Assembly: GCF_003231285.1 (NCBI RefSeq)
Contig: NZ_QKNS01000005.1
Coordinates: 186,001 to 250,000 of the forward strand
Length of the DNA stretch: 64,000 nt
Direction: 5' to 3'
Source: Hymenobacter sediminis
Lineage (GTDB): Bacteria > Bacteroidota > Bacteroidia > Cytophagales > Hymenobacteraceae
Shown here: piece by piece, positions 17,912 through 27,319 of the stretch
Layout: each line of letters opens with the position of its first letter
Position numbering within the stretch: the stretch's first letter is position 1
Position numbers and translations under genes: made by a program
The notes under the pieces: model-generated
The model's input: only the letters and a program-made list of their open reading frames with translations
Databases searched by the model: none
What the model was told of the DNA's origin: nothing

Positions 17912-18331
17912 TTATTGCTGGCGCAACCGCTCCCGTAGCCAGTCTTCGGCCTGCAGTTGGTCTTCGAACAGTTGAATTTCAAACCGGTCCCTTACCCGTG
18001 CCCGCAGTGCATCGGCCGAGGATTCGGACAAGGAACCGGGGTTGTCGAGGTGCGCCCAGTAGCGCAAGCCATTGGCAATAGCACGCGGAATCCATTGCTG
18101 CTCCAGAAACTCTAGGGAAGCGTCCCAGCGGCCTACCAGGCGGCGGTTATCGTTCAGCACGGCGTGGCAGCCCTGGCTTTTCATGTGGTCGAGGTAGGCC
18201 AGCGCTCCGTGCAGTACGCTGGTACCGGTGGGGTAGCCAATCCAGTCGGCATGAATCCAGGGGCCCTCGGGGCGGTAATGAATAGTAAGGTAGGTTTTGC
18301 CCAGGGAGGATTGCAGTTCGTCCAGCAGCAT
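17912..18331 (-). CDS. Small STAS/SpoIIAA-like protein
   Basis: 139 residues, cytoplasmic, unknown role. The alternating pattern (WIHADWIGYPTG, QGCHAVLNDNRRLVG, QWIPRAIANGLRYWAH, FEIQLFEDQLQAEDWLRE) looks like a SpoIIAA/STAS-type alpha-beta fold. It is clearly related to the products at 62710 and 63451: all three end with F-x-x-x-x-A-x-x-W, and it shares with the 62710 product a central strand ending near LVG. The ATG at 18331 is used rather than a TTG six bases upstream. Convergent with arfB, 41 nt apart. Confidence 0.65.
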   Translation of the reverse strand: MLLDELQSSLGKTYLTIHYRPEGPWIHADWIGYPTGTSVLHGALAYLDHMKSQGCHAVLNDNRRLVGRWDASLEFLEQQWIPRAIANGLRYWAHLDNPGSLSESSADALRARVRDRFEIQLFEDQLQAEDWLRERLRQQ

Positions 18332-18400
18332 GTACAAAGAAGCCGATAAGCAGGCGTGGGTTAGGGTAGATAAGAAGACGCTAACCCTTTGCCAGAGGTT

Positions 18401-19108
18401 TCAGTTCAGGTCCAACCCGAACAGCACGCCAAACCAGGGTTTCCGCTGATAAATCCAGAAGCTGCCATCAGGGCCCAACAGTTGGTCGGCCCCCACGGCC
18501 AAACCCAGATTGAAGATGCGGGCATCGTAGATGGCTGCTGCCCCAGCATGTACTACAAAACCCTCATACTCTGCCACGCGGGTTTGCTGGTTGGTGACGT
18601 CGGCGTTAATGATAGTTGACCCCAAGCCTGTGAACAGACCGTAGCCCAAGCCTACCGTTCGGACTTGGGGCTCATGCCGCCCGGCTAACAGCGCTTTGCT
18701 GTTCACATGATAAAAGTCGAGCCGCCGCCCGAAGTACAGGGCCGCGTTGAAATTGGTGTTCAGCTGCACCGGCACCGGGCCCTGGGGTGGCCGGGCCTTA
18801 AAAGGAATCGTGAAAACGTCGAGGTCAAACTTCCGGTTGAGCAGGATAACGTGGTTTCCCCGGCGCAGGCCGTAGTTGAAGCGGCGCGGCGTGGCGTCTG
18901 CGGCCTGCTGAGAAACGAACGTCAGCGAGTCCTGATGCTGCTCCACGTAGAAGGCACGCTCCTGGCCTATGGCAGCAGCCAGGGCCGGGTCGTTGGTGCG
19001 GAATACCTGATAGTCGCCCGGTTCTAAGGTGGGCAAACGACCTACGGCAGCACAGCCCCCAAGCAGCAGTGCACCCGAAGTAGCAAGCAGGAGCAGAATA
19101 CCGCGCAT
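18401..19108 (-). CDS. Lipoprotein of unknown function
   Basis: 235 residues from the ATG at 19108. Signal peptide with a lipobox (LLLGGCAAVG, Cys at about 19). The rest contains DYQVFRTND, LALAAAIGQ-like helix, and barrel-like strands GRRLDFYHVN and GLGYGLFTGLG, ending in FGVLFGLDLN, so it may sit at or in the outer membrane. No family recognised. It begins 21 nt after the mgtE stop on the same strand and could be cotranscribed with it. Confidence 0.65.
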   Translation of the reverse strand: MRGILLLLATSGALLLGGCAAVGRLPTLEPGDYQVFRTNDPALAAAIGQERAFYVEQHQDSLTFVSQQAADATPRRFNYGLRRGNHVILLNRKFDLDVFTIPFKARPPQGPVPVQLNTNFNAALYFGRRLDFYHVNSKALLAGRHEPQVRTVGLGYGLFTGLGSTIINADVTNQQTRVAEYEGFVVHAGAAAIYDARIFNLGLAVGADQLLGPDGSFWIYQRKPWFGVLFGLDLN

Positions 19109-19129
19109 AATCAACGAGCTAAAGGCTGC

Positions 19130-20515
19130 CTACAGCAAGGTGCCGCTTAACACAGAGGTAGCTACCGAAAAGTAAATAATCAGGCCGGTAACGTCCACGA
19201 GCGTTGCCACGAAAGGTGCCGAAGCCGTAGCGGGGTCCAGGCCCAGGCGCTTGAGCAGCATCGGGAGCATGGCCCCGGCCAGGGCACCCCATAGCACAAT
19301 ACCTAACAGCGAGAAGCCCACCGTCACGGCAATCAGCTGCCAGTACTGCCCGAAGTAGCCAGGGTCTACTACGGTGGCCCACAGCACAATGCGCATAGAA
19401 CCTACTATTCCCAGAATACCGCCCAGCAGCAGGCCCGAGAGCAGCTCACGGCGCATCACCAGCCACCAGTCCGACAAAGAGAATTCGCCCAGGCTCATGG
19501 CCCGGATGATGAGCGAGGTAGCCTGAGAACCCGCGTTGCCGCCGGCCGAAATAATCAGCGGAATAAACAAGCCCAGTACCGCCGCCTTCTGCAAGTCGTC
19601 CTCGAAGTGGTGCATGGCCGAGGTAGTTAGCATCTCGCCCAGCAGCAGAATCACAAGCCAGCCGGCCCGCTTCTTTACCATGCTCCAGATGGAGGTGGCC
19701 AGGTAAGGCTCGTCGAGCGCTTCGGAGCCGCCCAGCTTTTGGATGTCCTCGGTATCTTCCTCCTCCCGGATGTCCAGAATGTCGTCGATGGTCACAATGC
19801 CAAACAGCACACCTTCGTCGTTGACGACGGGTAGGGCTACCCGGTCGTTTTTCCGGAACACATCGATGGCCGCCTCCTGGTCCTGCATCGTGTTAAGTTT
19901 CACGAAGCGCCGGTCCATCAGCTCACTTACGCGCCGGTCGGGCTGGGAAAGCAGAAACTCCCGAATGCCAATGTCGTCAATGAGTACGCCCCGCTCGTCG
20001 GTCACGTACATCACACTCAGCGTTTCCGACTGTCCACCATGGCGACGGATGTAGTCCAGCACCTGCTGCACGGTCCAGTTTTCGCGGATGGCAATGTAGT
20101 CGGGCGTCATCAGGCGGCCAACCGAGTACTCAGGGTAGCCCAGCAGCTCCAGCGTCACGCGGCGTTCCGGCTCCGAAAGCGTCTGGATCAGCTCCCGCAC
20201 CAGGTCATCGGGCAGGAACTCCAGCAGCGCCGTGCGGTCGTCGGGCGACATTTCGTTAAGAATGTCGGCTATTTTATCCTGGCTCAGGTTGGCCAGAAAG
20301 TGCTTTTGAATCTCGAGGTCGAGGTATTCGAATACCTCAGTAGCAAGGCTCAGGGGCAGCAGCCGAAAAATAATCAGCTGCTCGCGTTCCTCTTCCTGTT
20401 CAATCAGCTCTACTACCTCGTTCGGCTCGAAGCGCTTGAGTACTTCCTTGAGTTTGAAAAACTCGCCCTCCTGAATCAGGGACGTAATGTGGTCGGTAGT
20501 CGGGTGCTGATTCAT
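19130..20515 (-). CDS. mgtE: Magnesium transporter MgtE
   Basis: Inner-membrane Mg2+ channel of 461 residues. The N domain (about 1-135) has the helical superhelix motif EMSPDDRTALLEFLPDDLV. Two CBS domains follow (about 140-265; YPEYSVGRLMT and DVFRKNDRVALPVVND). The C-terminal pore region has five TM segments with PLIISAGGNAGSQATSL, matching the MgtE signature GNxGxQ, plus the conserved LGLDPATASAPFVATLVDVTG. The cytosolic domains sense Mg2+ and gate the pore. ATG at 20515 is preferred over an upstream TTG; box TACTTTTG lies 73 nt upstream. Confidence 0.95.
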   Translation of the reverse strand: MNQHPTTDHITSLIQEGEFFKLKEVLKRFEPNEVVELIEQEEEREQLIIFRLLPLSLATEVFEYLDLEIQKHFLANLSQDKIADILNEMSPDDRTALLEFLPDDLVRELIQTLSEPERRVTLELLGYPEYSVGRLMTPDYIAIRENWTVQQVLDYIRRHGGQSETLSVMYVTDERGVLIDDIGIREFLLSQPDRRVSELMDRRFVKLNTMQDQEAAIDVFRKNDRVALPVVNDEGVLFGIVTIDDILDIREEEDTEDIQKLGGSEALDEPYLATSIWSMVKKRAGWLVILLLGEMLTTSAMHHFEDDLQKAAVLGLFIPLIISAGGNAGSQATSLIIRAMSLGEFSLSDWWLVMRRELLSGLLLGGILGIVGSMRIVLWATVVDPGYFGQYWQLIAVTVGFSLLGIVLWGALAGAMLPMLLKRLGLDPATASAPFVATLVDVTGLIIYFSVATSVLSGTLL

Positions 20516-20580
20516 GAACTGCAAGAGGGGTGTTTTTCGCTAGGCAGAAGGGAATTGGTGAGGAGCGCCGAACCGGCGCG

Positions 20581-20588
20581 CAAAAGTA
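20581..20588 (-). promoter_or_regulatory. -7 box of mgtE
   Basis: Reverse strand TACTTTTG is a perfect TAnnTTTG match in the intergenic region shared with the divergent cyanophycinase gene, 73 nt before the mgtE ATG. No M-box riboswitch was recognised in the leader. Confidence 0.45.
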
Positions 20589-20785
20589 GCCTTTTCCGGT
20601 CCGGGTTGGTAGCCTGAACAGGATATTTCTGAGCCTTTACGTACGGGAGAGGGGTAGGGGCCGGTTGTGAGCTACGCAGCGTAAATCAGTCGGTGTCCCA
20701 AGCTCAACCGTAACCTTCCCAGCCTGCTCGCAGTTCCTCAGTCCGGCTCACTGCCTACTTTTAGCCCCCTTCTTGCTTTCCTCTT

Positions 20786-21607
20786 ATGGCCCACCACTCC
20801 GCTGCTTCGCCTCTCGGTACACTCGTAGCCCTCGGTGGCGGCGACGATGACGGCATGTTGGCCTTGCTCCGCGACTTGCTGCCGGATATTAGCGTGCCGG
20901 TTGAAATTATTACTGTGGCTTCCCGCGACGATACCCGCTCGGGCCGGGCCTACGTGCGGGCTCTGCGTGAGCTTGGCTGCACCGGTGCCTGCCATTTACG
21001 CATCAATGAAAACTGCCCCGCCGATGCCCCCGATACGCTGCGCCGTCTGCGGCGGGCAGGCCTTGTGTTCTTCTCCGGCGGCGACCAAGAGCGCATCACC
21101 GATTTTTTGCAGGAAACCGAGTTTCTACGCGTTCTGCGGGAGCGGTATCAGCAGGATGCGGACTTCATTATTGCAGGCACTAGCGCCGGCGCCGCCGTCA
21201 TGCCTGAGTATATGGTGGTGCAGGGCTACGGCTGGCGAGCCCTGCGCAAGGGTGGCACGCAAACCAGTGCCGGCCTGGGCCTCGTGTCAGAGCTTGTTAT
21301 AGATCAGCACTTTGTGGAGCGTGGGCGCTTCGGGCGGCTGGCGCATGCGTTACTCATGCACCCCACCTGCCTGGGGGTTGGGCTGGCCGAGGAAACCGGT
21401 ATTATCATCCGGGGCGGGCGCTACGCGGAAGTATTCGGCGATGGGGTGGTGATGGCAGTGGATGGTAGTGAGCTGCAGGAAAGCAACCTCGCCCAAGTCA
21501 GGCGGGGTGAGCCAGTGAGTGGGCAGAACTTCCGGGTACATTTGCTAGTAGCCGGTCAACAATTGGATCTGGCCTCACGGACAATAACGGCTGCTGGTGG
21601 TAAGTAA
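20786..21607 (+). CDS. Cyanophycinase-like S51 peptidase
   Basis: Serine exopeptidase of the class-I glutaminase-like fold; cyanophycinases cut the Asp-Arg polymer cyanophycin to dipeptides. 273 residues, the usual length. Signatures: VALGGGDDDG at the start, LVFFSGGDQERI, and the nucleophile elbow IAGTSAGAAVMP (Ser about 134). KGGTQTSAGLGLV and IDQHFVERGRFGRL also match the family. No cyanophycin synthetase is in the window, so the natural substrate may be imported or different. A TACTTTTA box lies about 31 nt upstream. Confidence 0.87.
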   Translation: MAHHSAASPLGTLVALGGGDDDGMLALLRDLLPDISVPVEIITVASRDDTRSGRAYVRALRELGCTGACHLRINENCPADAPDTLRRLRRAGLVFFSGGDQERITDFLQETEFLRVLRERYQQDADFIIAGTSAGAAVMPEYMVVQGYGWRALRKGGTQTSAGLGLVSELVIDQHFVERGRFGRLAHALLMHPTCLGVGLAEETGIIIRGGRYAEVFGDGVVMAVDGSELQESNLAQVRRGEPVSGQNFRVHLLVAGQQLDLASRTITAAGGK

Positions 21608-21802
21608 TTACTTACTATCGTATTTTTATCGAAAAACAGGCTATTGAGGTCAGGGTAGCTTGTGCCTAATAAACGGTAGCGAAAAAAAGCGGTTACAGGT
21701 GCTCAAACACGATTTTAAACTTACTCGGCACGCCGACTAAACTTCGTTTTTCTACTTACATTTAGGCCACAAACCCCCCAAATTCTCACTCATTTCATTC
21801 GT

Positions 21803-23098
21803 ATGAATCTAAAATCTCTACTCCTCGCAGGAGGGGCGCTACTTTCGGGTACGGCGGCTTCGGCGGGTGGCTACCAGGTAACCCTGGCCGGCCAGAAGAA
21901 CAACGGCATGGGCGGCGTAGGCGTAGGCTTGTCGCTGGACCAAGCGGCCATGTTCTACAACCCCGGCGCCCTAACTATGGCCAAAGAGCGTGGCGTTCAG
22001 GTAGGTGTAAATGCTACTATTGCCCGGCAGGCCTTCCGCTCGCAGTACGGCGGTCCGCAGCGCGAGCTGAAAAACAACGTTGTAACCCCTTTCAACCTGT
22101 ACGCTGGCTTCACCTCCGAAGACCGCAAGTTTGCCGCTGGTATTGCTGTCTATACGCCTTTCGGTAATAAAGTCGAGTATGCTGATGGCTGGGAAGGACG
22201 CTACTCCCTTACCGGTATTGATCTGAAATCGGTTTATGTGCAGCCCACTGTGAGCTATGCCATTACTGACCGCCTGAGCGTAGGTGCGGGGGTAGTGATT
22301 CTGGCCTACGGAGCAGTAAATCTGCAGAAGGATATTCCGGTGGAGGGTGCTCCTGGCAGCGGCCCGGCCCACGTGGAACTCGACGGCAAGGCTACCACCA
22401 AAATTGGTTTCAATGGTGGTATCTACTACCGCCCGTCGGATAAGATCAGCGTAGGCGCCAGCTACCGCTCTAAAATCGATGCGCAGGTAGAAGGCGGCGA
22501 CGTAAAGTTCAGCAATGTACCTACTACCCTAGGTAGCCGTTTTACGGCTAACGAATTTGATGCTACCCTACCCCTGCCCGCTACCTATAGCTTGGGAGTT
22601 GGTATTACGCCCAATGAAAAGCTGACCATTGGGGTAGACGTAAACTACGTGGAGTGGAGCGCCTACAAAACGCTGCAGTTTGATTTCCGTGGCAACAACG
22701 GCGCCGGTGGATTGGTATCTACCTCAGGCCAAGTAGGTGGTTCTAACATAAGCGTATCGCGCCGCGAGTATAAGGATGCTGTGACCCTGCGCCTGGGCGG
22801 CCAGTACCAGCTTACCAGCGGCCTGACCGTGCGCGGTGGTGCTTCTTATGACTTCTCACCGGTGAAAGACGGTTTCGTGACGCCAGAAACCCCCGACGCT
22901 GACCGCCTCGGCCTGACCTTGGGTGCTTCTTATAAGTTCGGCAAGTTTGGGGTAGATCTTTCGGGCCAGTTCGTGGATCTGAAAAAGCGCACCCAGACCG
23001 AAGCTGACTTGGTAGCTAACAACACTGCCGACCGAGTAGCAGGTACTTACAAAACCCGCGTTCTGATTCCGGGCATTGGCCTGAACTACACTTTCTAA
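21803..23098 (+). CDS. OmpP1/FadL family outer-membrane transporter
   Basis: Outer-membrane channel for hydrophobic compounds, 431 residues. Signal peptide about 1-21. The FadL hatch region is recognisable as GQKNNGMGGVGVGLSLDQAA followed by MFYNPGALT. The rest alternates barrel strands (YAGFTSEDRKFAAGIAVYTPFG, RPSDKISVGASYRSKI) and ends in the strand IPGIGLNYTF with terminal Phe, as required for BamA insertion. It is followed after 18 nt by a lipoprotein SGNH hydrolase, a frequent pair in this phylum, suggesting lipid or ester uptake. Confidence 0.9.
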   Translation: MNLKSLLLAGGALLSGTAASAGGYQVTLAGQKNNGMGGVGVGLSLDQAAMFYNPGALTMAKERGVQVGVNATIARQAFRSQYGGPQRELKNNVVTPFNLYAGFTSEDRKFAAGIAVYTPFGNKVEYADGWEGRYSLTGIDLKSVYVQPTVSYAITDRLSVGAGVVILAYGAVNLQKDIPVEGAPGSGPAHVELDGKATTKIGFNGGIYYRPSDKISVGASYRSKIDAQVEGGDVKFSNVPTTLGSRFTANEFDATLPLPATYSLGVGITPNEKLTIGVDVNYVEWSAYKTLQFDFRGNNGAGGLVSTSGQVGGSNISVSRREYKDAVTLRLGGQYQLTSGLTVRGGASYDFSPVKDGFVTPETPDADRLGLTLGASYKFGKFGVDLSGQFVDLKKRTQTEADLVANNTADRVAGTYKTRVLIPGIGLNYTF

Positions 23099-23116
23099 GC
23101 TCTCCCCAGAATTCCC

Positions 23117-24607
23117 ATGTATACTTTCTTCAAACGCACCGCACCGGCCCTGTCTCTGCTGGGTCTGGCTTTGGTTAGCTGCCAGCCTGAGCTGGACGAT
23201 ATCGAAACCAGCAAAGGCTCCGCCGATTTCACCCGCTACATTGCCGTCGGTAACTCGCTCACGGCCGGTTTCTCCGATGGTGGACTTTACCTAGAGGGCC
23301 AACAAAGCTCCTACCCTAACCTGCTGGCCCAACAGTTCAAAGCCGTTGGTGGTGGAGACTTCACCCAGCCTCTATTCCAGACGGGACAGGAGAATGGCTC
23401 GGGCTACCTGCGTCTTACGGGTTTCACCAGCACTGGCTCTCCTACTACGGCGAACGTAACAACTAACTTAGCTGTGCGGGATAGGGTAGTAACACGCACA
23501 AGCCCGGCTTCTAACCCTCAGTTGATCTATACGAAATATACCGAGCCTGTGAACAACTTAGGTGTGCCCGGTATTCGCATGTCAGATATTGAAACCAAAG
23601 GATTTGGTAATGTTGCTTCAACAGGCGGAAACCTGTTGGCGCCAACTCCTATTTTCAACTCCTACTTTGAGCGTATTACGCCTGCCGGAAGCGACCAGAC
23701 GTACTTGGAGCGGGTGGCTGCCTCTAACCCTACCTTCTTCACTAGCTGGGTTGGAAATAATGACGTGCTCGGGTATGCTACAGCCGGCGCTGCGGCTAGC
23801 TTCCTGACACCACTGGCTGACTTCACGGATAAGAACAGCAAGCTCATCAATGCACTGACTGCCAATGGTGCCAAGGGGCTGGTTGCTACCATCCCTGATG
23901 TCACGAACGTGCCCTTCTTTACCACGGTAGGCCCTGCCTTCCGGGCTACCCTGGCGGCGGCTAATGTGCCTGCTATTGTAGTTACCACTGGTGCTTTCTC
24001 TACAACGCCGGGTACTCCTGCTACCCGCAAATCCATTCCTGTTACGGATATCAGAGATGCAAACGGTAACGGCAAGCAGCTGTTTACCCTTACGGCGTCG
24101 CCCTATGTAACTTTGTTTGGCCGGCCCAACAATGGCAAAGCATGGCGCGACGTGTATAATCAAGCACGCACTTCTCTACCCCCAACTATCACCTTAGGTG
24201 TGTTCTTGGCTATTCAAGGCGTTGATACCACTAAGGCATTTGGGGCTTCCGCCGAGAATCCCTTCCCGAGTACGCTTGTGTTGGATGATGCAGAGCAGGC
24301 AGTGGTAAAGTCAGCTACCACAGCTTTCAACAATGCGCTAACCGCTAAAGCCAACGAAAAAGGACTGGCTATCTTCGATGCCAACGCCTTCTTCTCCCGT
24401 GTTGCTACTACGGGTATCGTATCGGATGCTGTAAACAATACGGCAGCCTTCATTTCCGGTAACTTGTTCTCACTGGATGGTGTGCACCCCACGCCCCGCG
24501 GCTACGCCATTATTGCTAACGAAATGATTAATGCCATCAATGCCAAGTATGGCTCTAGCATACAAACTGTAAACCCGAACGATTATCGGGGCGTGCGGTT
24601 CCCGTAA
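23117..24607 (+). CDS. SGNH/GDSL-hydrolase lipoprotein
   Basis: Surface or periplasmic esterase-type lipoprotein, 496 residues. Lipobox LALVSC near 20-23. SGNH blocks: I, AVGNSLTAGFSDGGLY (GNSLTAG in place of GDSxTxG; nucleophile Ser about 48); III, SWVGNNDVLGYA; V, LFSLDGVHPTPRGYAI with the Asp-His pair. Together with the FadL-like gene 18 nt upstream it probably forms an operon that hydrolyses and imports an acyl ester. Base composition resembles that of the upstream partner. Confidence 0.88.
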   Translation: MYTFFKRTAPALSLLGLALVSCQPELDDIETSKGSADFTRYIAVGNSLTAGFSDGGLYLEGQQSSYPNLLAQQFKAVGGGDFTQPLFQTGQENGSGYLRLTGFTSTGSPTTANVTTNLAVRDRVVTRTSPASNPQLIYTKYTEPVNNLGVPGIRMSDIETKGFGNVASTGGNLLAPTPIFNSYFERITPAGSDQTYLERVAASNPTFFTSWVGNNDVLGYATAGAAASFLTPLADFTDKNSKLINALTANGAKGLVATIPDVTNVPFFTTVGPAFRATLAAANVPAIVVTTGAFSTTPGTPATRKSIPVTDIRDANGNGKQLFTLTASPYVTLFGRPNNGKAWRDVYNQARTSLPPTITLGVFLAIQGVDTTKAFGASAENPFPSTLVLDDAEQAVVKSATTAFNNALTAKANEKGLAIFDANAFFSRVATTGIVSDAVNNTAAFISGNLFSLDGVHPTPRGYAIIANEMINAINAKYGSSIQTVNPNDYRGVRFP

Positions 24608-24625
24608 GCTATTCTCGGTTACGCT

Positions 24626-24661
24626 AAAAAGCCTTCCTGCTATTGCAGGAAGGCTTTTTTT
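24626..24661. terminator. Intrinsic terminator
   Basis: Perfect 15-bp stem (24626-24640/24645-24659), loop TATT, then T residues. It ends the FadL/SGNH operon and, with an A tract on the other side, may also serve the convergent flavoprotein gene. Confidence 0.88.
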
Positions 24662-24672
24662 ATTGATTGTTC

Positions 24673-25710
24673 TTACTCGCTCAGCTGTACCGGTTGTAGT
24701 ACTTCGGGTAACTCCGGTGGGGTTTCGCCGGCTAGGCGCGCTGCAATTACTTGGGCGTGGTAGCGTCCATTCTCGATAAACCAGCGGCTGGTGTTGAGGC
24801 CCCCGCACACGGTGCCGGCCAAGTACACGCCGGGGCGGTTGGTTTCCAGAGTATCGGCATCATGAGTGGGAGTTTGAGCAGCATCAGTCTGGCAGGTGAT
24901 ACCCAAGGCTGCCAGGAACTCGAAATCGGGGTGGTAGCCGGTGAGGGCGTACACGTAGGTAGCCGGCAAGATTTGCGGGCCTTCCGGAGTTTGTACCTCC
25001 ACCGTTTCCGGGGTGATGCGCTGGATGCTAGTGTTGAAAAGCGCCTTGATGCGGCCTTCCTTGATGCGGTTGATGAGGTCGGGCCGGATCCAGTACTTCA
25101 CCGATTGGCTGATTTCCGGCCCGCGCACCACCATCGTTACGTCGGCGCCGGCGCGCAGCAACTGCAGGGCGGCTTTGGCCGAGGAATTTTTCGCCCCCAC
25201 CACTACCACCTGCTGGCCGGTATGGGGGTAGGGCTCTTTGTAGTAGTGCGTAACGTGGGGAAGGTCTTCGCCGGGTACATGCAGATAGTTAGGTACATCA
25301 TAGAAACCCGTAGCTATAATCACGTAGCGGCAGCCAATGCGGGCTTTCTCTGTTACTACTTCGTAGCGGCCCGGCTCACCTTCCAGACTTACTACCCGCT
25401 CGTAAAGGCGCAGGTTCAGGTTTTCAGTGAAGGCTACCCGACGGTAATAGTCGAGGCCATCTTCGCGCAGGGGCTTGTAGTGGCTAGTCGGGAAGGGGTG
25501 TCCGCCAATTTCAAGCAACTCCGGCGTGGAGAAGAACTCCATGTTGTTGGGGTAGCCGATGATAGAGTTTACCAGCGCGCCCTTGTCCACGGTCACTACG
25601 GAAAAGCCGCGGCGCTGCACTTCCAAGGCGCATGCCAATCCTACCGGTCCGGCCCCAATTACCACTACGTCAAACGAAGCGCCAGGCTGTTGCATTTCTC
25701 TATTAATCAT
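24673..25710 (-). CDS. ypdA: YpdA-family putative bacillithiol disulfide reductase
   Basis: FAD/NAD(P)-dependent oxidoreductase of 345 residues. YpdA/Bdr reduces bacillithiol disulfide in Firmicutes, and the family is widespread in Bacteroidota. FAD motif VVVIGAGPVGLACA near the N-terminus, the family-specific NSIIGYPNNMEFFSTPELLE, and a second Rossmann motif VVVVGAKNSSAKAALQLLRAG. No CxxC redox pair is present, as expected for this family. ATG at 25710 is chosen (MINREMQQPG); an alternative ATG is at 25695. Reverse box TATTTCGA lies 19 nt upstream. Confidence 0.85.
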   Translation of the reverse strand: MINREMQQPGASFDVVVIGAGPVGLACALEVQRRGFSVVTVDKGALVNSIIGYPNNMEFFSTPELLEIGGHPFPTSHYKPLREDGLDYYRRVAFTENLNLRLYERVVSLEGEPGRYEVVTEKARIGCRYVIIATGFYDVPNYLHVPGEDLPHVTHYYKEPYPHTGQQVVVVGAKNSSAKAALQLLRAGADVTMVVRGPEISQSVKYWIRPDLINRIKEGRIKALFNTSIQRITPETVEVQTPEGPQILPATYVYALTGYHPDFEFLAALGITCQTDAAQTPTHDADTLETNRPGVYLAGTVCGGLNTSRWFIENGRYHAQVIAARLAGETPPELPEVLQPVQLSE

Positions 25711-25869
25711 AAAGCTTAAACTCGAAATAGCCTTACAGGTTATGGGCATATTTCATGTGGAAGCAAGGGATTATTTAACGGAAACAGAAATTAACAGCAC
25801 TGGTGCAACTATTGACATTAGGCTATGGTCATGCCCTCACAATTGTTTTTAGATCATTATCCCTTCTCC

Positions 25870-26361
25870 ATGAAACTTCGACTGCATTTATTTCTGCTTA
25901 CCGCAAGCTCCGCTATAATGTCTTGCAAAAAGGATAAAATATTGCCAGGTGAAGAGCTAAACGGTTCCACATGGCGCCTATCTGAATACACAATTGAAGC
26001 AAAGGCTATCAATAGCAGCGATAGCCAATTAACAACTATTTTTAGGCCCTGCTTTGGATTGGATGAGTACACTTTAGCCAGTGATGGCCGAGTTCTATGG
26101 ACACAATTGGATGGTACCTGTACTCACGGCCTTAATTTCTCCCAGCAAAGCAAAAACGAAGCAATAGGTACGTGGCACTTATGCGATACTAATACCAAGC
26201 TTCAAATTAAATCCACTTGGGGATGGGTAGCTTGGGAAATGGGCTACGATTATCAATCAAGCAAATTAGATGATTCGCATATTATAATGACGCGCCAATA
26301 CAAATCATTTAATCAGGATACTCTTTATACGAGGGAGCTTACGTTTAAGAGAGTAAAATAG
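25870..26361 (+). CDS. Lipocalin-like small lipoprotein (copy A)
   Basis: 163-residue lipoprotein; signal with lipobox TASSAIMSC. Contains STWRLSEYTIEAKA, DEYTLASDGRVLW, GTWHL and NTKLQIK, a lipocalin-like single barrel pattern common in Bacteroidota lipoproteins; ligand unknown. The product of 27320 is a paralogue. The region is AT-richer (low 40s percent G+C by eye) than most neighbours. The ATG at 25870 begins the signal peptide; an upstream in-frame start adds only a short tail. Confidence 0.7.
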   Translation: MKLRLHLFLLTASSAIMSCKKDKILPGEELNGSTWRLSEYTIEAKAINSSDSQLTTIFRPCFGLDEYTLASDGRVLWTQLDGTCTHGLNFSQQSKNEAIGTWHLCDTNTKLQIKSTWGWVAWEMGYDYQSSKLDDSHIIMTRQYKSFNQDTLYTRELTFKRVK

Positions 26362-26560
26362 TGTAAGTAGAATCCGTAGTGAGCTATTACAATAAAAAAT
26401 AACGGGTCACTTTACTTACAATAAAGACTCCTTATAGTTTAGCTGCCGCGTTACTTAAGTAGCTTATTGATCCTAATTACAACGAGCTCAACTACGATTG
26501 CCTTGGGATTGAACAAGCTACATTTACCCGTCTGCCTTGAGTAAGTGACTGCTAAATATG

Positions 26561-26601
26561 AGGGCCGCGCCTCACAACAAGCTGTGTGAAGGCGCGGCCC
26601 T
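26561..26601 (-). terminator. GC-rich hairpin after the DoxX gene
   Basis: AGGGCCGCGCCTCACA pairs with TGTGAAGGCGCGGCCCT with one bulge. On the reverse strand it lies 38 nt after the DoxX stop. No clear T tract. Confidence 0.6.
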
Positions 26602-26638
26602 GATGCTGGTAGATTGTATGTGTAACCTGCTAGTAGAT

Positions 26639-27064
26639 TTAATTACGGTGTTTCCGCAATGTCGCTACTGCTCCCGTAGACCACAAAGCCCAACCCATTA
26701 GCACCGGCTGGAAGAACAGCCGCCCGAAGCGTTTGGCGTCCGTATCGAGGCCGAAAGCAGAAATATGGTGGGTGTACTGGTGAATGTTGCCCGGGAACAC
26801 AGCGGCGTAAAACGCGGCCAACCCGATGCCCATCCGTACGCGATTCTGTCCTTTTAATGCCAGCAACGCCAGTCCCAGCCCGATTTCTACTACCCCCGAC
26901 GCCAGCACAGTAGTGTCCTTGCTTAAGGGTACAAAGTCGGGTACCTGGGCCTGAAACTCCTGGCGGGCAAAGGTGAGGTGACCCGTGCCGGCTACAATCA
27001 TGAAAGACCCTAATACGCCGCGGGCAACGTTTTGCAAGGTGGTTGTGTGTGAGTTCTCCAGCAT
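26639..27064 (-). CDS. DoxX-like membrane protein
   Basis: Four-TM inner-membrane protein of 141 residues in the DoxX/DoxD-like superfamily. Segments: GVLGSFMIVAGTGHL (TM1), VLASGVVEIGLGLALLAL (TM2), MGIGLAAFYAAVFPGNIHQ (TM3) and a last helix near 110-130. The FPGNIHQYTH motif is typical of the subgroup. Cellular role not established; relatives have been tied to redox or lipid homeostasis. It lies between two paralogous lipoprotein genes transcribed the other way. Confidence 0.82.
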   Translation of the reverse strand: MLENSHTTTLQNVARGVLGSFMIVAGTGHLTFARQEFQAQVPDFVPLSKDTTVLASGVVEIGLGLALLALKGQNRVRMGIGLAAFYAAVFPGNIHQYTHHISAFGLDTDAKRFGRLFFQPVLMGWALWSTGAVATLRKHRN

Positions 27065-27319
27065 ATAGGTTGCGCCAGGATAAGCCCGGCCGTAGGCTAT
27101 ACGCCTAACTGACCGGGGCGGATACTCTAGCCTGAAGATGGGACTCCGCTTCTGGTGAGGTTCAGGGTCCGGTGCCTGAAGCGCCGCGTTAAGCTACCCG
27201 GTCGGATATACCGCCCGACGCTCCTGGACGAATCAAATCAATAAATAACCGGGCGGGCATGCAATGCCAAGCGTCCGGTCAAGAGGAAACAAAGCGACAT
27301 TCACTTCATTCTTAGACCT

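Noticed and set aside
24751..25719. 322-codon forward ORF opposite the YpdA-like gene
   Set aside because: The reverse frame has both Rossmann motifs and family signatures; the forward frame has none.
27065..27319. tRNA or structured RNA in the gap before lipoprotein B
   Set aside because: No T-loop motif (GTTCGAATC-type) or cloverleaf could be traced.
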